Origin: Oscillospiraceae bacterium
GTDB taxonomy: Bacteria; Bacillota; Clostridia; Oscillospirales; Ruminococcaceae
Direction of reading: 5' to 3'
Assembly: GCA_017451665.1 (NCBI GenBank)
Contig: JAFTNX010000028.1
Span: forward strand, 1 to 7,044
Length of the DNA: 7,044 nt
The position numbers and the translations under genes are program-made. Below the pieces are notes generated by a model, which worked only from the letters and a program-made list of their open reading frames with translations, was not told the DNA's origin and did not search any database. Every line of letters begins with the position of its first letter. The first letter of the stretch is position 1. Shown here one piece after another: positions 1-5,969 of this stretch.

Positions 1-96
1 GTCAATAAAATCCCAAAAACTTCTACTATATGCACAAATAATCCCACTGATTTTATGCTATTAAGTCACCAAAACAAAAACCACCTATATAAGTAC

Positions 97-117
97 TGAT
101 AACACATTGTGTTATCA
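97..117. promoter_or_regulatory. Perfect 9-bp dyad (operator or hairpin)
   Basis: TGATAACAC and GTGTTATCA are separated by three bases (ATT), a perfect inverted repeat. It lies 43 bp beyond the stop codon of the minus-strand anti-sigma gene. In that reading direction no T-run follows directly (the next T5 is about 16 nt on), so it is a poor intrinsic terminator. It could equally be an operator for a gene beyond the left edge. The rest of 1-159 holds no gene that I can recognise. Confidence 0.4.
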
Positions 118-159
118 ACATAAACTTAAATAAAGGAGTTTTGTTACACTCTTATTCAA

Positions 160-864
160 TTATTCTCTGTTTTCGACAATTTTCACCATTTCTTTTCGTG
201 CATCTTTAACAGACCAATCGCAGTCTGTAAGTATAATGTCAACTAATACCTCATCGACTTTAAATGCCATAGAAAAGTTATTATCATTATCAAAAAACAA
301 ACATTCAACATTATCAATTATAATAGACTCAGGTTCGACATCTGCATCAAAATTAACAGTTCCACCCTTGGTTTGAATTATAACAAGGTTAATTTCACCG
401 TTTAAATATACTCTGCGTTTATAATGATTATAATCTTCAAGGAAATCTACTTCAAATCCTTTCGGAATATAATTAAATTCAAAAAATCCGTCGTCATTTT
501 TTGGGTTATCATCAGTAGTTGCACTCGTACTATCCTTATTAAATATAAGATTCAGAAGATGAACATGCGAGCCTGTTGCTATTGTTACTGATACTGTTCC
601 CACAAGAATTACTACAAGTATACAAGCTGCTATTCTCATATACATTTTGTAATTATGCTTTTTCTTCTTTTTGAGTTTCAAATCAGAATCGGTGAATTCT
701 TTGTCAGGATTTTCGAACAATGACATTACTTTTTCTGATTTTTCAATATCGCTGTAAGCTTCTCTGTTATTTTCAAATTCAATAACTTCCGAAACATCTA
801 TGCTGGTTGCGTTTTTTACAACGGTCTTAACTAACAAATCTTCATAGATTTCTTTATCGTTCAT
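160..864 (-). CDS. Membrane-anchored anti-sigma-like protein with DUF4367-type outer domain
   Basis: This 234-aa protein is probably the partner that holds the adjacent ECF sigma factor at the membrane. Seen: an acidic cytoplasmic part (residues 1-62), a lysine-rich stretch (63-69), one hydrophobic membrane segment (about 77-97), then an extracytoplasmic domain (98-234). The outer domain contains the FxFNYIPKGFE motif and a beta-strand-rich pattern that I associate with DUF4367 domains of Firmicutes anti-sigma proteins. The positive residues before the membrane segment fit an N-in, C-out topology. The ATG at 864 overlaps the sigma gene's stop by 11 bp, and AAGGAG (875-880) lies 10 nt upstream, so translation is probably coupled. 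I see no zinc-binding HxxxCxxC anti-sigma motif in the N-terminus, so the sigma-binding role rests mainly on context. The signal it senses is unknown. Confidence 0.72.
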   Translation of the reverse strand: MNDKEIYEDLLVKTVVKNATSIDVSEVIEFENNREAYSDIEKSEKVMSLFENPDKEFTDSDLKLKKKKKHNYKMYMRIAACILVVILVGTVSVTIATGSHVHLLNLIFNKDSTSATTDDNPKNDDGFFEFNYIPKGFEVDFLEDYNHYKRRVYLNGEINLVIIQTKGGTVNFDADVEPESIIIDNVECLFFDNDNNFSMAFKVDEVLVDIILTDCDWSVKDARKEMVKIVENRE

Positions 865-1387
865 TGTTCTTCATCTCCTTCTGCACAAGTTTTATCAATC
901 TCTTTTTTGCCCTTGAGATTTTTGTTCGGGTAGCTCCTTCTTTAATATGTAATATCTTCGAAATTTCTGATATTTCCATATCCTCATAAAAATACATCAG
1001 AACAAGCTGACGGTCTGCCACCGAAAGCTTATTCATACAGCTTCGTGAAAGCTTTTTATCCTCATTTATAATAATAACCTGCTCCGGGGTTACTTCCTCG
1101 CAGACAGGCAACTCTTCGTCGTCGCCAAAATTACGGACAGAAATTTTCTTTTTGTTTTTGAGATAATCGATACCTGTATTTACAATTATCTGACAAATAT
1201 AAGCAACCTGCTCGTTTTGCTCAAGAGAGGTTATTTTGTCGGTATTCTTCAGAACCTTTACAAAAGAGTCGTGAAGAATATCGTCGGCTACGTCGTTATC
1301 TGTAACAAGCATAGTTGCCTTTTTATGAAAAAGCGGATAGTATTTATCATAAATTTCGGCAATCAGCTGTTTGTCATTGGGTGCCAT
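854..1387 (-). CDS. RNA polymerase ECF-type sigma-70 family factor
   Basis: A 177-aa protein with the two-domain layout of ECF sigma factors. Region 2 covers about residues 8-75, with YDKYYPLF, then DVADDILHDSFVKVLKN and YICQIIVNTGIDYLK. Region 4 covers about 120-172, with LSVADRQLVLMYFYEDMEISEI and a helix-turn-helix ending KEGATRTKISRAKKRL. It would direct RNA polymerase to a small set of promoters when released by the membrane protein encoded just downstream, whose start overlaps its stop. Start choice: a TTG in the same frame at 1396 touches the ribosome site AAGGAG (1397-1402) with no spacer. The ATG at 1387 has a 9-nt spacer, so 1387 is preferred. The target genes cannot be read from the window, and the carbohydrate promoters here have ordinary -10 boxes. 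Confidence 0.9.
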   Translation of the reverse strand: MAPNDKQLIAEIYDKYYPLFHKKATMLVTDNDVADDILHDSFVKVLKNTDKITSLEQNEQVAYICQIIVNTGIDYLKNKKKISVRNFGDDEELPVCEEVTPEQVIIINEDKKLSRSCMNKLSVADRQLVLMYFYEDMEISEISKILHIKEGATRTKISRAKKRLIKLVQKEMKNNER

Positions 1388-1405
1388 TGATGTCAACTCC
1401 TTAAA

Positions 1406-1420
1406 GTGGATTTATTCCAC
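1406..1420 (-). promoter_or_regulatory. Inverted repeat at the 5' end of the sigma-factor mRNA
   Basis: GTGGA and TCCAC flank five bases (TTTAT). The repeat lies 5 bp downstream of the -10 box and 3 bp before the ribosome site, so it covers the expected transcription start. It may be a 5' mRNA hairpin or a small operator. With only 5 bp in each arm, it could be chance. Confidence 0.3.
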
Positions 1421-1424
1421 GCTC

Positions 1425-1453
1425 ATTTTATCACTTTCGCCCTGTTATGTCAA
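1425..1453 (-). promoter_or_regulatory. Sigma-A-type promoter of the sigma/anti-sigma operon
   Basis: On the minus strand, TTGACA (1448-1453) and TAAAAT (1425-1430) are separated by exactly 17 bp. This is a near-consensus housekeeping promoter. The pair would therefore be made constitutively rather than only from an ECF promoter. The start of transcription should fall near 1417-1419. Confidence 0.75.
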
Positions 1454-1504
1454 CACAGCCCTTGATTTTAACGCTGTCAAGCTAAAAGCCTTTACAATAA
1501 AATA

Positions 1505-1567
1505 GATTTAAAATATGATATTCTGATTAAAAATATGATATAAAATTTAAATTCTGGCTGTTACAAT
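1505..1567 (+). promoter_or_regulatory. GH5 promoter with tandem 20-bp activator-like motif
   Basis: Two adjacent 20-bp copies, 1505-1524 and 1525-1544, match at 16 of 20 positions (GATTwAAAATATGATAT core). The second ends exactly 17 bp before a -10 box TACAAT (1562-1567), so its TATAAA stands where a -35 should be, and no TTGACA-like box is present. The same motif and spacing occur before 2859 and 5970. The predicted start near 1574 leaves a leader of about 17 nt, beginning at the weak ribosome site AAAGGA (1574-1579). Confidence 0.7.
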
Positions 1568-1590
1568 AAATTCAAAGGATGGTGTAATGT

Positions 1591-2616
1591 ATGAAGAAAT
1601 TTGAGGGTTTTGAAAAGGGCATAAATTTCGGAGGCTGGCTTTCACAGTGTAACTACTCTGACGAACACCTTGAAAACTTTATCGTTGAAGCTGATTTTAA
1701 AAAAGTCAGTGAGTGGGGAGCTGACCACGTCAGAATTCCTGTTGACTATAATATTTTTCAGACCGAGGACGGAGAGTTTATTGAAAAAGGCTTTTTGTAT
1801 GTTGACAAGGCTTTTGAGTGGTGTAAAAAATACAAAATCCGTATGATTCTTGACCTGCACAAAACAATCGGATTTTTCTTTAACAAGGCTGACAACGTAA
1901 CAGGATTTTTTGAAAACGAAGTTTTTCATGGGTATTTTTATAAGCTGTGGGAAGAGTTTGCAAAGCGTTATGGAAAATACAGCGACACAGTTGCATTTGA
2001 GCTTTTAAATGAAGTTACCGAGCCGTCTTACAGCGAAGTGTGGAACAAGGTTTCAAGAAATGCAATTGAAATTATCAGAAAGCACACCAAGGATACAAAA
2101 ATAGTTATCGGTGGTTATTGGAATAACTCCATTGACGCACTTAAGGACCTTGAAATGCCTTATGATGAAAATGTAGTTTATACATTCCACTGCTACGACC
2201 CGTTTATTTTTACACATCAGTCAGCTTATTGGGTAGAGAATATGCCAAGCGATTTCAGAATTGACTATCCTGGTGATATTTCTGTTTATCAGAAGAAGAT
2301 TTATGAGCTTGGCTTTGACTATATGCAGAATTACGACCACATTAAAACTGAAACCTTCACAAGCAAGTATTTTGAAGATAAATTTATGAATGCTGTAAAG
2401 CTTTGTGAAGAAAGAGATGTTGCACTTTATTGTGGCGAATACGGTGTTATAAATCTTGCAGATTCAAAGAGTACATTAGAATGGTACAAGGACATCAACA
2501 AGGCATTTGTAAAATACGGAATTTCAAGAGCCTGCTGGTCTTACAGAGGTGTTGATTATGGTCTTGATGATGTTCATATGTCAGACGTAATTGACGAACT
2601 TAAAAATTATATTTGA
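1591..2616 (+). CDS. Cytoplasmic GH5 endo-beta-glucanase, CelC-like
   Basis: This 341-aa protein is a single-domain retaining glycoside hydrolase of family 5. Its closest match from memory is Clostridium thermocellum CelC (343 aa, subfamily GH5_37), with which it is collinear. Visible landmarks are GINFGGWLSQ near the start, DHVRIP (R48), LDLH (H90), FELLNE (N140 and general acid/base E141), TFHCYDPFIFTH (H200, Y202), LYCGEYGV (nucleophile E283) and CWSY (W316). It has no signal peptide, linker, dockerin or carbohydrate-binding module. It should therefore act inside the cell on imported beta-glucan oligosaccharides, cutting beta-1,4 (possibly beta-1,3-1,4) linkages. It is transcribed alone, divergently from the sigma operon, and closed by a terminator at 2647. 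Family and catalytic residues are clear; the exact substrate is inferred. Confidence 0.93.
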   Translation: MKKFEGFEKGINFGGWLSQCNYSDEHLENFIVEADFKKVSEWGADHVRIPVDYNIFQTEDGEFIEKGFLYVDKAFEWCKKYKIRMILDLHKTIGFFFNKADNVTGFFENEVFHGYFYKLWEEFAKRYGKYSDTVAFELLNEVTEPSYSEVWNKVSRNAIEIIRKHTKDTKIVIGGYWNNSIDALKDLEMPYDENVVYTFHCYDPFIFTHQSAYWVENMPSDFRIDYPGDISVYQKKIYELGFDYMQNYDHIKTETFTSKYFEDKFMNAVKLCEERDVALYCGEYGVINLADSKSTLEWYKDINKAFVKYGISRACWSYRGVDYGLDDVHMSDVIDELKNYI

Positions 2617-2646
2617 TTATATTGGTTTTCATAAACTTCCTTTTTC

Positions 2647-2681
2647 AGCTCCACCTACTTCACAAGGTGGAGTTGTTTTTT
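2647..2681 (+). terminator. Intrinsic terminator after the GH5 gene
   Basis: The stem CTCCACCT (2649-2656) pairs perfectly with AGGTGGAG (2665-2672) around an 8-nt loop, extended by A-T and G-T pairs at the base. A run of six T (2676-2681) follows. It separates the GH5 transcript from the next operon. Confidence 0.9.
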
Positions 2682-2719
2682 GTGTGAAAATATTCACAAG
2701 TAGAAAAAATATGAAATCA

Positions 2720-2782
2720 CGTTAAAATAACGACATAAAGATTAAATATCTGATATATACGATTAAATTTATGTTTTATAAT
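2720..2782 (+). promoter_or_regulatory. Surface-protein operon promoter with shared activator-like motif
   Basis: The motif copy 2740-2759 (GATTAAATATCTGATATATA) ends exactly 17 bp before a perfect -10 box TATAAT (2777-2782), and no consensus -35 is present. A degenerate tandem copy occupies 2720-2739 (11 of 20 positions match the proximal copy, 14 of 20 match the proximal GH5 copy). A weaker resemblance extends to 2701-2720. Transcription should start near 2789, giving a leader of about 70 nt. Confidence 0.68.
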
Positions 2783-2803
2783 TTAGATGTAAACAAAAAC
2801 TTT

Positions 2804-2828
2804 TGACAGTCGTGCGTTAAAACTGTCA
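2804..2828 (+). promoter_or_regulatory. Stem-loop in the leader of the surface-protein operon
   Basis: TGACAGT (2804-2810) and ACTGTCA (2822-2828) form a perfect 7-bp stem with an 11-nt loop. It lies about 15 nt after the predicted transcription start and 17 nt before the ribosome site AGGAGG (2846-2851). No T-run follows, so it is not a terminator. It could stabilise an abundant mRNA or be a protein-binding dyad. Confidence 0.4.
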
Positions 2829-2858
2829 GTATTCTACAATATTTGAGGAGGAATTATT

Positions 2859-3563
2859 ATGAAATTCAGAAAAATCTTTGCAGCTCTTGCAGCAGCAACA
2901 ATGGCAATCACAATGACTGTTTCAGCATCAGCTGAAAACCTCAGCGAAGTTATGAAGCCGGAAGACGAAGGCTACTATTCAATCGGTGCTATGGGTTACT
3001 TTATGAGCCAGGAATACAACTGGAATCAGGGTGACTGGGCAGGTATCGACGCTGACGGAAAAATTTCAATGACTTACAACATCAACGAAGTTTTTGCAGG
3101 CCCTATCGGTTCAGGAACACTTGGCGAAATGGGTATTATGGTATGTAATCTCCCTGCTGACGTTGAACTTGAAGTTGCTGTTCTTTCAGCTACATTCACA
3201 CCAAAGGGAAGCGACGAGGCTATCGACCTTACATCAATCCTTAACGGACGTACACTTATTCACCCAACAGGCGAAGAAGCTCCAAGATTTTATGTAAGAC
3301 CACTTGCTGACGAAGAAACAGGCAAGGTTGCAACTCCTGAAGTTGAAGGCTGGGACGTAGCCGGTGCATTCAAGGGTGGCGAACTCAAGATTGAACTTTC
3401 ATTCAACGACGCTGACATCGCAGCAAGACCAGAACTTCCAAAGGAAGAAGAAAAGCCGGTTGAAACACCTGACGACAATACAGACACAGGCTTGGGCTCA
3501 ATTGCTCTCGTAGGTCTCGCAGTTTCAGCAGCAGGCGCAGTAGCTTCAAAGAAGAGAAAGTAA
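2859..3563 (+). CDS. Secreted cell-surface protein of unknown function with sortase-like C-terminal anchor
   Basis: I do not recognise the central domain of this 234-aa protein. Seen: a signal peptide (residues 1-25, probable cleavage after ASA), and a domain of about 150 residues (37-187) rich in alternating hydrophobic strands and aromatic residues (YYSIGAMGYFMSQEYNWNQGDW). Then come an acidic, proline-containing linker (about 190-206) and the tail NTDTG (207-211), a hydrophobic segment (212-229) and KKRK. The tail has the layout of a cell-wall sorting signal, but NTDTG replaces LPxTG. There are no cysteines. It is the first gene of an operon with a solute-binding lipoprotein 31 bp downstream. 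The ribosome site AGGAGG with a 7-nt spacer and a strongly biased codon choice suggest high expression. A carbohydrate-binding role is possible from fold-like features and context only. Confidence 0.8.
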   Translation: MKFRKIFAALAAATMAITMTVSASAENLSEVMKPEDEGYYSIGAMGYFMSQEYNWNQGDWAGIDADGKISMTYNINEVFAGPIGSGTLGEMGIMVCNLPADVELEVAVLSATFTPKGSDEAIDLTSILNGRTLIHPTGEEAPRFYVRPLADEETGKVATPEVEGWDVAGAFKGGELKIELSFNDADIAARPELPKEEEKPVETPDDNTDTGLGSIALVGLAVSAAGAVASKKRK

Positions 3564-3577
3564 TTAACATTCATAAA

Positions 3578-3594
3578 TTAAGGGGGTACCTTAA
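3578..3594 (+). promoter_or_regulatory. Hairpin overlapping the ribosome site of the solute-binding protein gene
   Basis: TTAAGG (3578-3583) and CCTTAA (3589-3594) form a perfect 6-bp stem with a 5-nt loop, ending directly before the ATG at 3595. The ribosome site AGGGGG (3581-3586) is half in the stem and half in the loop. It could tune translation of the second gene relative to the first. The stem is short and its stability modest. Confidence 0.4.
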
Positions 3595-5019
3595 ATGAAA
3601 GCAAAGAGAATTTTAGCTTTTTCTCTTGCACTTGCAACAGCACTCAGTGCTTTTGGTTGTGGCAAGGATGACGAAAATAAAAAGACTACTACTACCGAGC
3701 CTAAGAAACTCGAATCACATCAGCAGGAACAGCTTGACAATCTTGCTGAAAATATGGAAAACGTAAGACAGCTTGAAAGCTCAGAAATCGACTGGTTCTC
3801 ATTCTGGGATATTAATCCGACAGAAGCAGAAGATAAGGAAATCGGTGCTGACCTTGCACTTTTCCAGACAAAGTATAACGGAAAAATCAACTACATTCAG
3901 ACAACTTGGGAAAAGAAGTTTGACGACCTTGCTGCACTTGTTCTTTCAAACAATGCACCTGACTTTATCGGCGCAGACGATATGGATATTTTCCCTAAGT
4001 GTGCAATCAAGGATATGATTATTCCGATTGACGATTACTTTGATTTGGACGACCCATTGTGGGAAGGTACAAAAGAATCTGCTGACAAGTTTGAATTCCA
4101 GGGACATCACTATGTATCAGTTATCAGAAATGACCCTTCATACATTGTAATCTACAACAAGAATACAATCGAAGAAAACGGTCTTGATGACCCTGCACAG
4201 CTTTTTGCTGACGGCGAATGGAACTGGGATACATTCAGTGAGATGTGTATCGAATTTACCAACCCTGATGAAGACAAGTACGCACTTGACGGCTGGTACT
4301 ACGAAAAGGCATTTTTACAGTCATCAGGCGTTCCGCTTATCGGAATTGAAGACGGCGACCTTGTAAATAACATCTATTCAGAAACTCTCGCAGACGTAAA
4401 CAATATGATGTACGACCTCCAGAAGAATGGCGTTGTTTATCCAAAGCACGACCACGGCTGGCAGCTTCGTGGAAACCTCGAAGGTAACGGAATCGGTTCA
4501 GGTCTTACACTTTTCTATCCAATCGGTCTCTGGGCTATCGAACAGCCACCTTCAAAGACTGAAGTTTACGGTGACATCGCAGCAGGCGAAGTAATGTTCG
4601 TTCCTGTACCAAACAGCGCTGAAAGTGATGCTGCTTACGTTCCATCAAGAGTACACGCATTCTGCCTCGTTAAGGGTGGTAAGAATCCAGAAGGCGTTGC
4701 AGCTTACCTTGACTGTGCAAGATACTGTGAAATCGACAATTCAACTGCTGAAATCACACTTGAACAGCTTACTAAGGACTATGGCTGGACACAGGAAATG
4801 ATTGATATGAGAGATACAATCTATGAGATGTCTGCTGAAAACCCTGTATTCGACTTTGAACAGGGCGTGTCTGCTGACCTTAACTCAATCTGTGATACAG
4901 CTATCAGAGGAACAATGAATCCTCAGGAACAGAAGACATGGACTTCAGTTGTAGAAGCTAATGCAGGCTCAATTGATTATCTCCTCAAGGAAGCTATGGA
5001 TTCTATGGTTAAAAACTAA
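3595..5019 (+). CDS. Extracellular sugar-type solute-binding lipoprotein of an ABC importer
   Basis: A 474-aa protein of the family 1 (carbohydrate) extracellular solute-binding type. Seen: a lipoprotein signal with Cys22 after SAFG, a charged Thr-rich linker (about 25-38), then a binding-protein fold from about residue 58. Landmarks are ALFQTKYNGKINYIQTTWEKKFDDLAALVLSNNAPDFIG, an IYNKNTIEENGL hinge-type segment, and a NWDTFSEMC helix; W-rich stretches could line a sugar site. Length is usual for the family. It would be tethered to the outer face of the membrane and deliver oligosaccharides to permeases. None is encoded nearby, and the gene ends in a terminator, so the transporter partners lie elsewhere. 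It shares a transcript with the surface-protein gene 31 bp upstream. Ligand preference for beta-glucan fragments is inferred from the neighbouring glucanases. Confidence 0.87.
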   Translation: MKAKRILAFSLALATALSAFGCGKDDENKKTTTTEPKKLESHQQEQLDNLAENMENVRQLESSEIDWFSFWDINPTEAEDKEIGADLALFQTKYNGKINYIQTTWEKKFDDLAALVLSNNAPDFIGADDMDIFPKCAIKDMIIPIDDYFDLDDPLWEGTKESADKFEFQGHHYVSVIRNDPSYIVIYNKNTIEENGLDDPAQLFADGEWNWDTFSEMCIEFTNPDEDKYALDGWYYEKAFLQSSGVPLIGIEDGDLVNNIYSETLADVNNMMYDLQKNGVVYPKHDHGWQLRGNLEGNGIGSGLTLFYPIGLWAIEQPPSKTEVYGDIAAGEVMFVPVPNSAESDAAYVPSRVHAFCLVKGGKNPEGVAAYLDCARYCEIDNSTAEITLEQLTKDYGWTQEMIDMRDTIYEMSAENPVFDFEQGVSADLNSICDTAIRGTMNPQEQKTWTSVVEANAGSIDYLLKEAMDSMVKN

Positions 5020-5039
5020 ACTCCTCCACATTTACTAAG

Positions 5040-5075
5040 AAAATATTCCTTGCCTTATGGGTGAGGAATATTTTT
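5040..5075 (+). terminator. Intrinsic terminator after the solute-binding protein gene
   Basis: AAAATATTCCT (5040-5050) pairs perfectly with AGGAATATTTT (5064-5074). Wobble and C-G pairs extend the stem inward to a 5-nt loop, and the descending arm ends in a T-run (5071-5075). The stem is symmetrical, with A-rich and T-rich ends, so it may act in both directions. Confidence 0.85.
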
Positions 5076-5094
5076 GAATATGAGGAATTTTGTG

Positions 5095-5123
5095 TTTACA
5101 AGAAGTGAAATTTATGTTAAAAT
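5095..5123 (+). promoter_or_regulatory. Promoter of the AraC-family regulator gene
   Basis: TTTACA (5095-5100) and TAAAAT (5118-5123) are separated by exactly 17 bp, a near-consensus sigma-A promoter. The start would fall near 5130, just before the ribosome site AGGAGG (5131-5136). Unlike the three carbohydrate promoters it lacks the TGATATAwA motif, so the regulator is probably made at a basal level without self-activation. Confidence 0.72.
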
Positions 5124-5144
5124 CTATTTAAGGAGGGGAAGGAT

Positions 5145-5879
5145 ATGAATATTTCAAAAGAGCTTTCTGACAGAGAGTTTTTACAGCGTGAATACGATTA
5201 TCATCATTCACCTTATCAGCAGGAGCTGGAATTTTATTCGGCTGTCTGTGCAGGGGATGAGGAGCTTGTGAATAAGCTTTTTACACCTGTGGGAATTGAG
5301 TCACACGGTAAGCTTAGCCGTGACCCTCTGACAAATGTGAAATATCATTTTGTTGTTACTATTGCTATGCTTACAAGATTTTGTATGGAAGCAGGTATGA
5401 CTCCCGAAAAAGCCTATACCATAAGCGATATTTATATAAGCAAGCTTGACGACTGCCGTGAAATCGATGTTTTAAGAGAAATTCATTATGAGGCTGTTAT
5501 GTATTACACAAAGGAATGTAAAAAAATGGCTTCAAAAACAGCTTATTCAAAGCACGTTCTTATGGCAGTTGACTATATTTATGAGAATATTTACAGCGGA
5601 ATTACCATTCAGGAAATTGCAAAACAGCTTAAACTCACACCCCAGTATCTTTCAAAGCTTTTTAAAAATGAGGTAGGAATAAACATTTCCGAATTTATAA
5701 TGGCAAAGCGCATCGAGGCTGCTGAAAATATGCTGAGATATTCAGAATATACCCCACTTGATATCGGAAACTACCTTTCCTTTTCATCACACAGCCATTT
5801 TATTTCTGCATTTAAAAAGAAAACGGGAATGACTCCACGACAGTATCGTGAGCTTCATTTCAGGTCAAAATGGGGTTAG
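5145..5879 (+). CDS. AraC-family transcriptional regulator
   Basis: A 244-aa DNA-binding protein. The C-terminal AraC domain (about 140-240) has both helix-turn-helix units. The first (about 153-178) reads ITIQEIAKQLKLTPQYLSKLFK. The second (about 203-236) includes LDIGNYLSFSSHSHFISAFKKKTGMTPRQYR, the family signature. The N-terminal half (1-135) is not a cupin. It looks helical and contains LTNVKYHFVVTIAMLTRFCMEAGM, a type common in Firmicutes AraC proteins; its ligand cannot be read. The ATG at 5145 has AGGAGG with an 8-nt spacer. The gene has its own promoter and no clear terminator before the lichenase. AraC proteins typically bind tandem direct repeats about two helical turns apart overlapping the -35, which is what the three glucanase-linked promoters show. 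It is therefore the best candidate for their activator (inferred). Confidence 0.93.
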   Translation: MNISKELSDREFLQREYDYHHSPYQQELEFYSAVCAGDEELVNKLFTPVGIESHGKLSRDPLTNVKYHFVVTIAMLTRFCMEAGMTPEKAYTISDIYISKLDDCREIDVLREIHYEAVMYYTKECKKMASKTAYSKHVLMAVDYIYENIYSGITIQEIAKQLKLTPQYLSKLFKNEVGINISEFIMAKRIEAAENMLRYSEYTPLDIGNYLSFSSHSHFISAFKKKTGMTPRQYRELHFRSKWG

Positions 5880-5940
5880 TTAAATAATTGTTATTCACAT
5901 TAAATCTGTGATATAAATACCCGTATTTTTGTATTATACT
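5878..5940 (+). promoter_or_regulatory. Lichenase promoter with shared activator-like motif
   Basis: The motif copy 5898-5917 (CATTAAATCTGTGATATAAA) ends exactly 17 bp before the -10 box TATACT (5935-5940), and there is no consensus -35. A degenerate tandem copy (12 of 20 matches) occupies 5878-5897 and overlaps the stop codon of the regulator gene. The expected start near 5947 gives a leader of about 20 nt. Confidence 0.66.
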
Positions 5941-5958
5941 TAAAGTAGAAATTACGGG
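5920..5958 (+). repeat. Imperfect inverted repeat spanning the lichenase -10 box and ribosome site
   Basis: CCCGTATTTT (5920-5929) pairs with AAATTACGGG (5949-5958) at 9 of 10 positions. The right arm contains the GGG of the ribosome site GGGAGG (5956-5961). Transcripts starting at the gene's own promoter would lack the left arm. Read-through transcripts from the regulator gene would contain both arms and could fold to hide the ribosome site. Confidence 0.45.
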
Positions 5959-5969
5959 AGGTAATGGCT

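Noticed and set aside
1388..1396. TTG start at 1396 for the sigma factor, adding three residues
   Set aside because: The TTG directly abuts the ribosome site AAGGAG with no spacer. The ATG at 1387 has a 9-nt spacer.
1475..1480. A second TTGACA (minus strand) upstream of the sigma operon promoter
   Set aside because: At 17 bp spacing the sequence is TGTGTT, not a -10 box. The 1448-1453 copy has a proper partner.
1642..1929. Minus-strand reading frame of 95 codons within the GH5 gene
   Set aside because: It is antisense to conserved GH5 sequence; its composition mirrors the real gene.
2803..2808. TTGACA before the surface-protein gene as a second -35 box
   Set aside because: No acceptable -10 lies 16-18 bp downstream; the nearest candidates are 21 and 26 bp away. 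The sequence is better explained as part of the 2804-2828 stem.
5891..5916. TTATTCAC/GTGATATAA inverted repeat as a terminator after the regulator gene
   Set aside because: The pairing is short and needs a bulge, no T-run follows, and the bases are better explained by the shared tandem motif of the lichenase promoter.
5964..5969. ATG at 5964 as the lichenase start
   Set aside because: Only 2 nt separate it from GGGAGG. The ATG at 5970 has an 8-nt spacer and gives a standard lipoprotein signal start.
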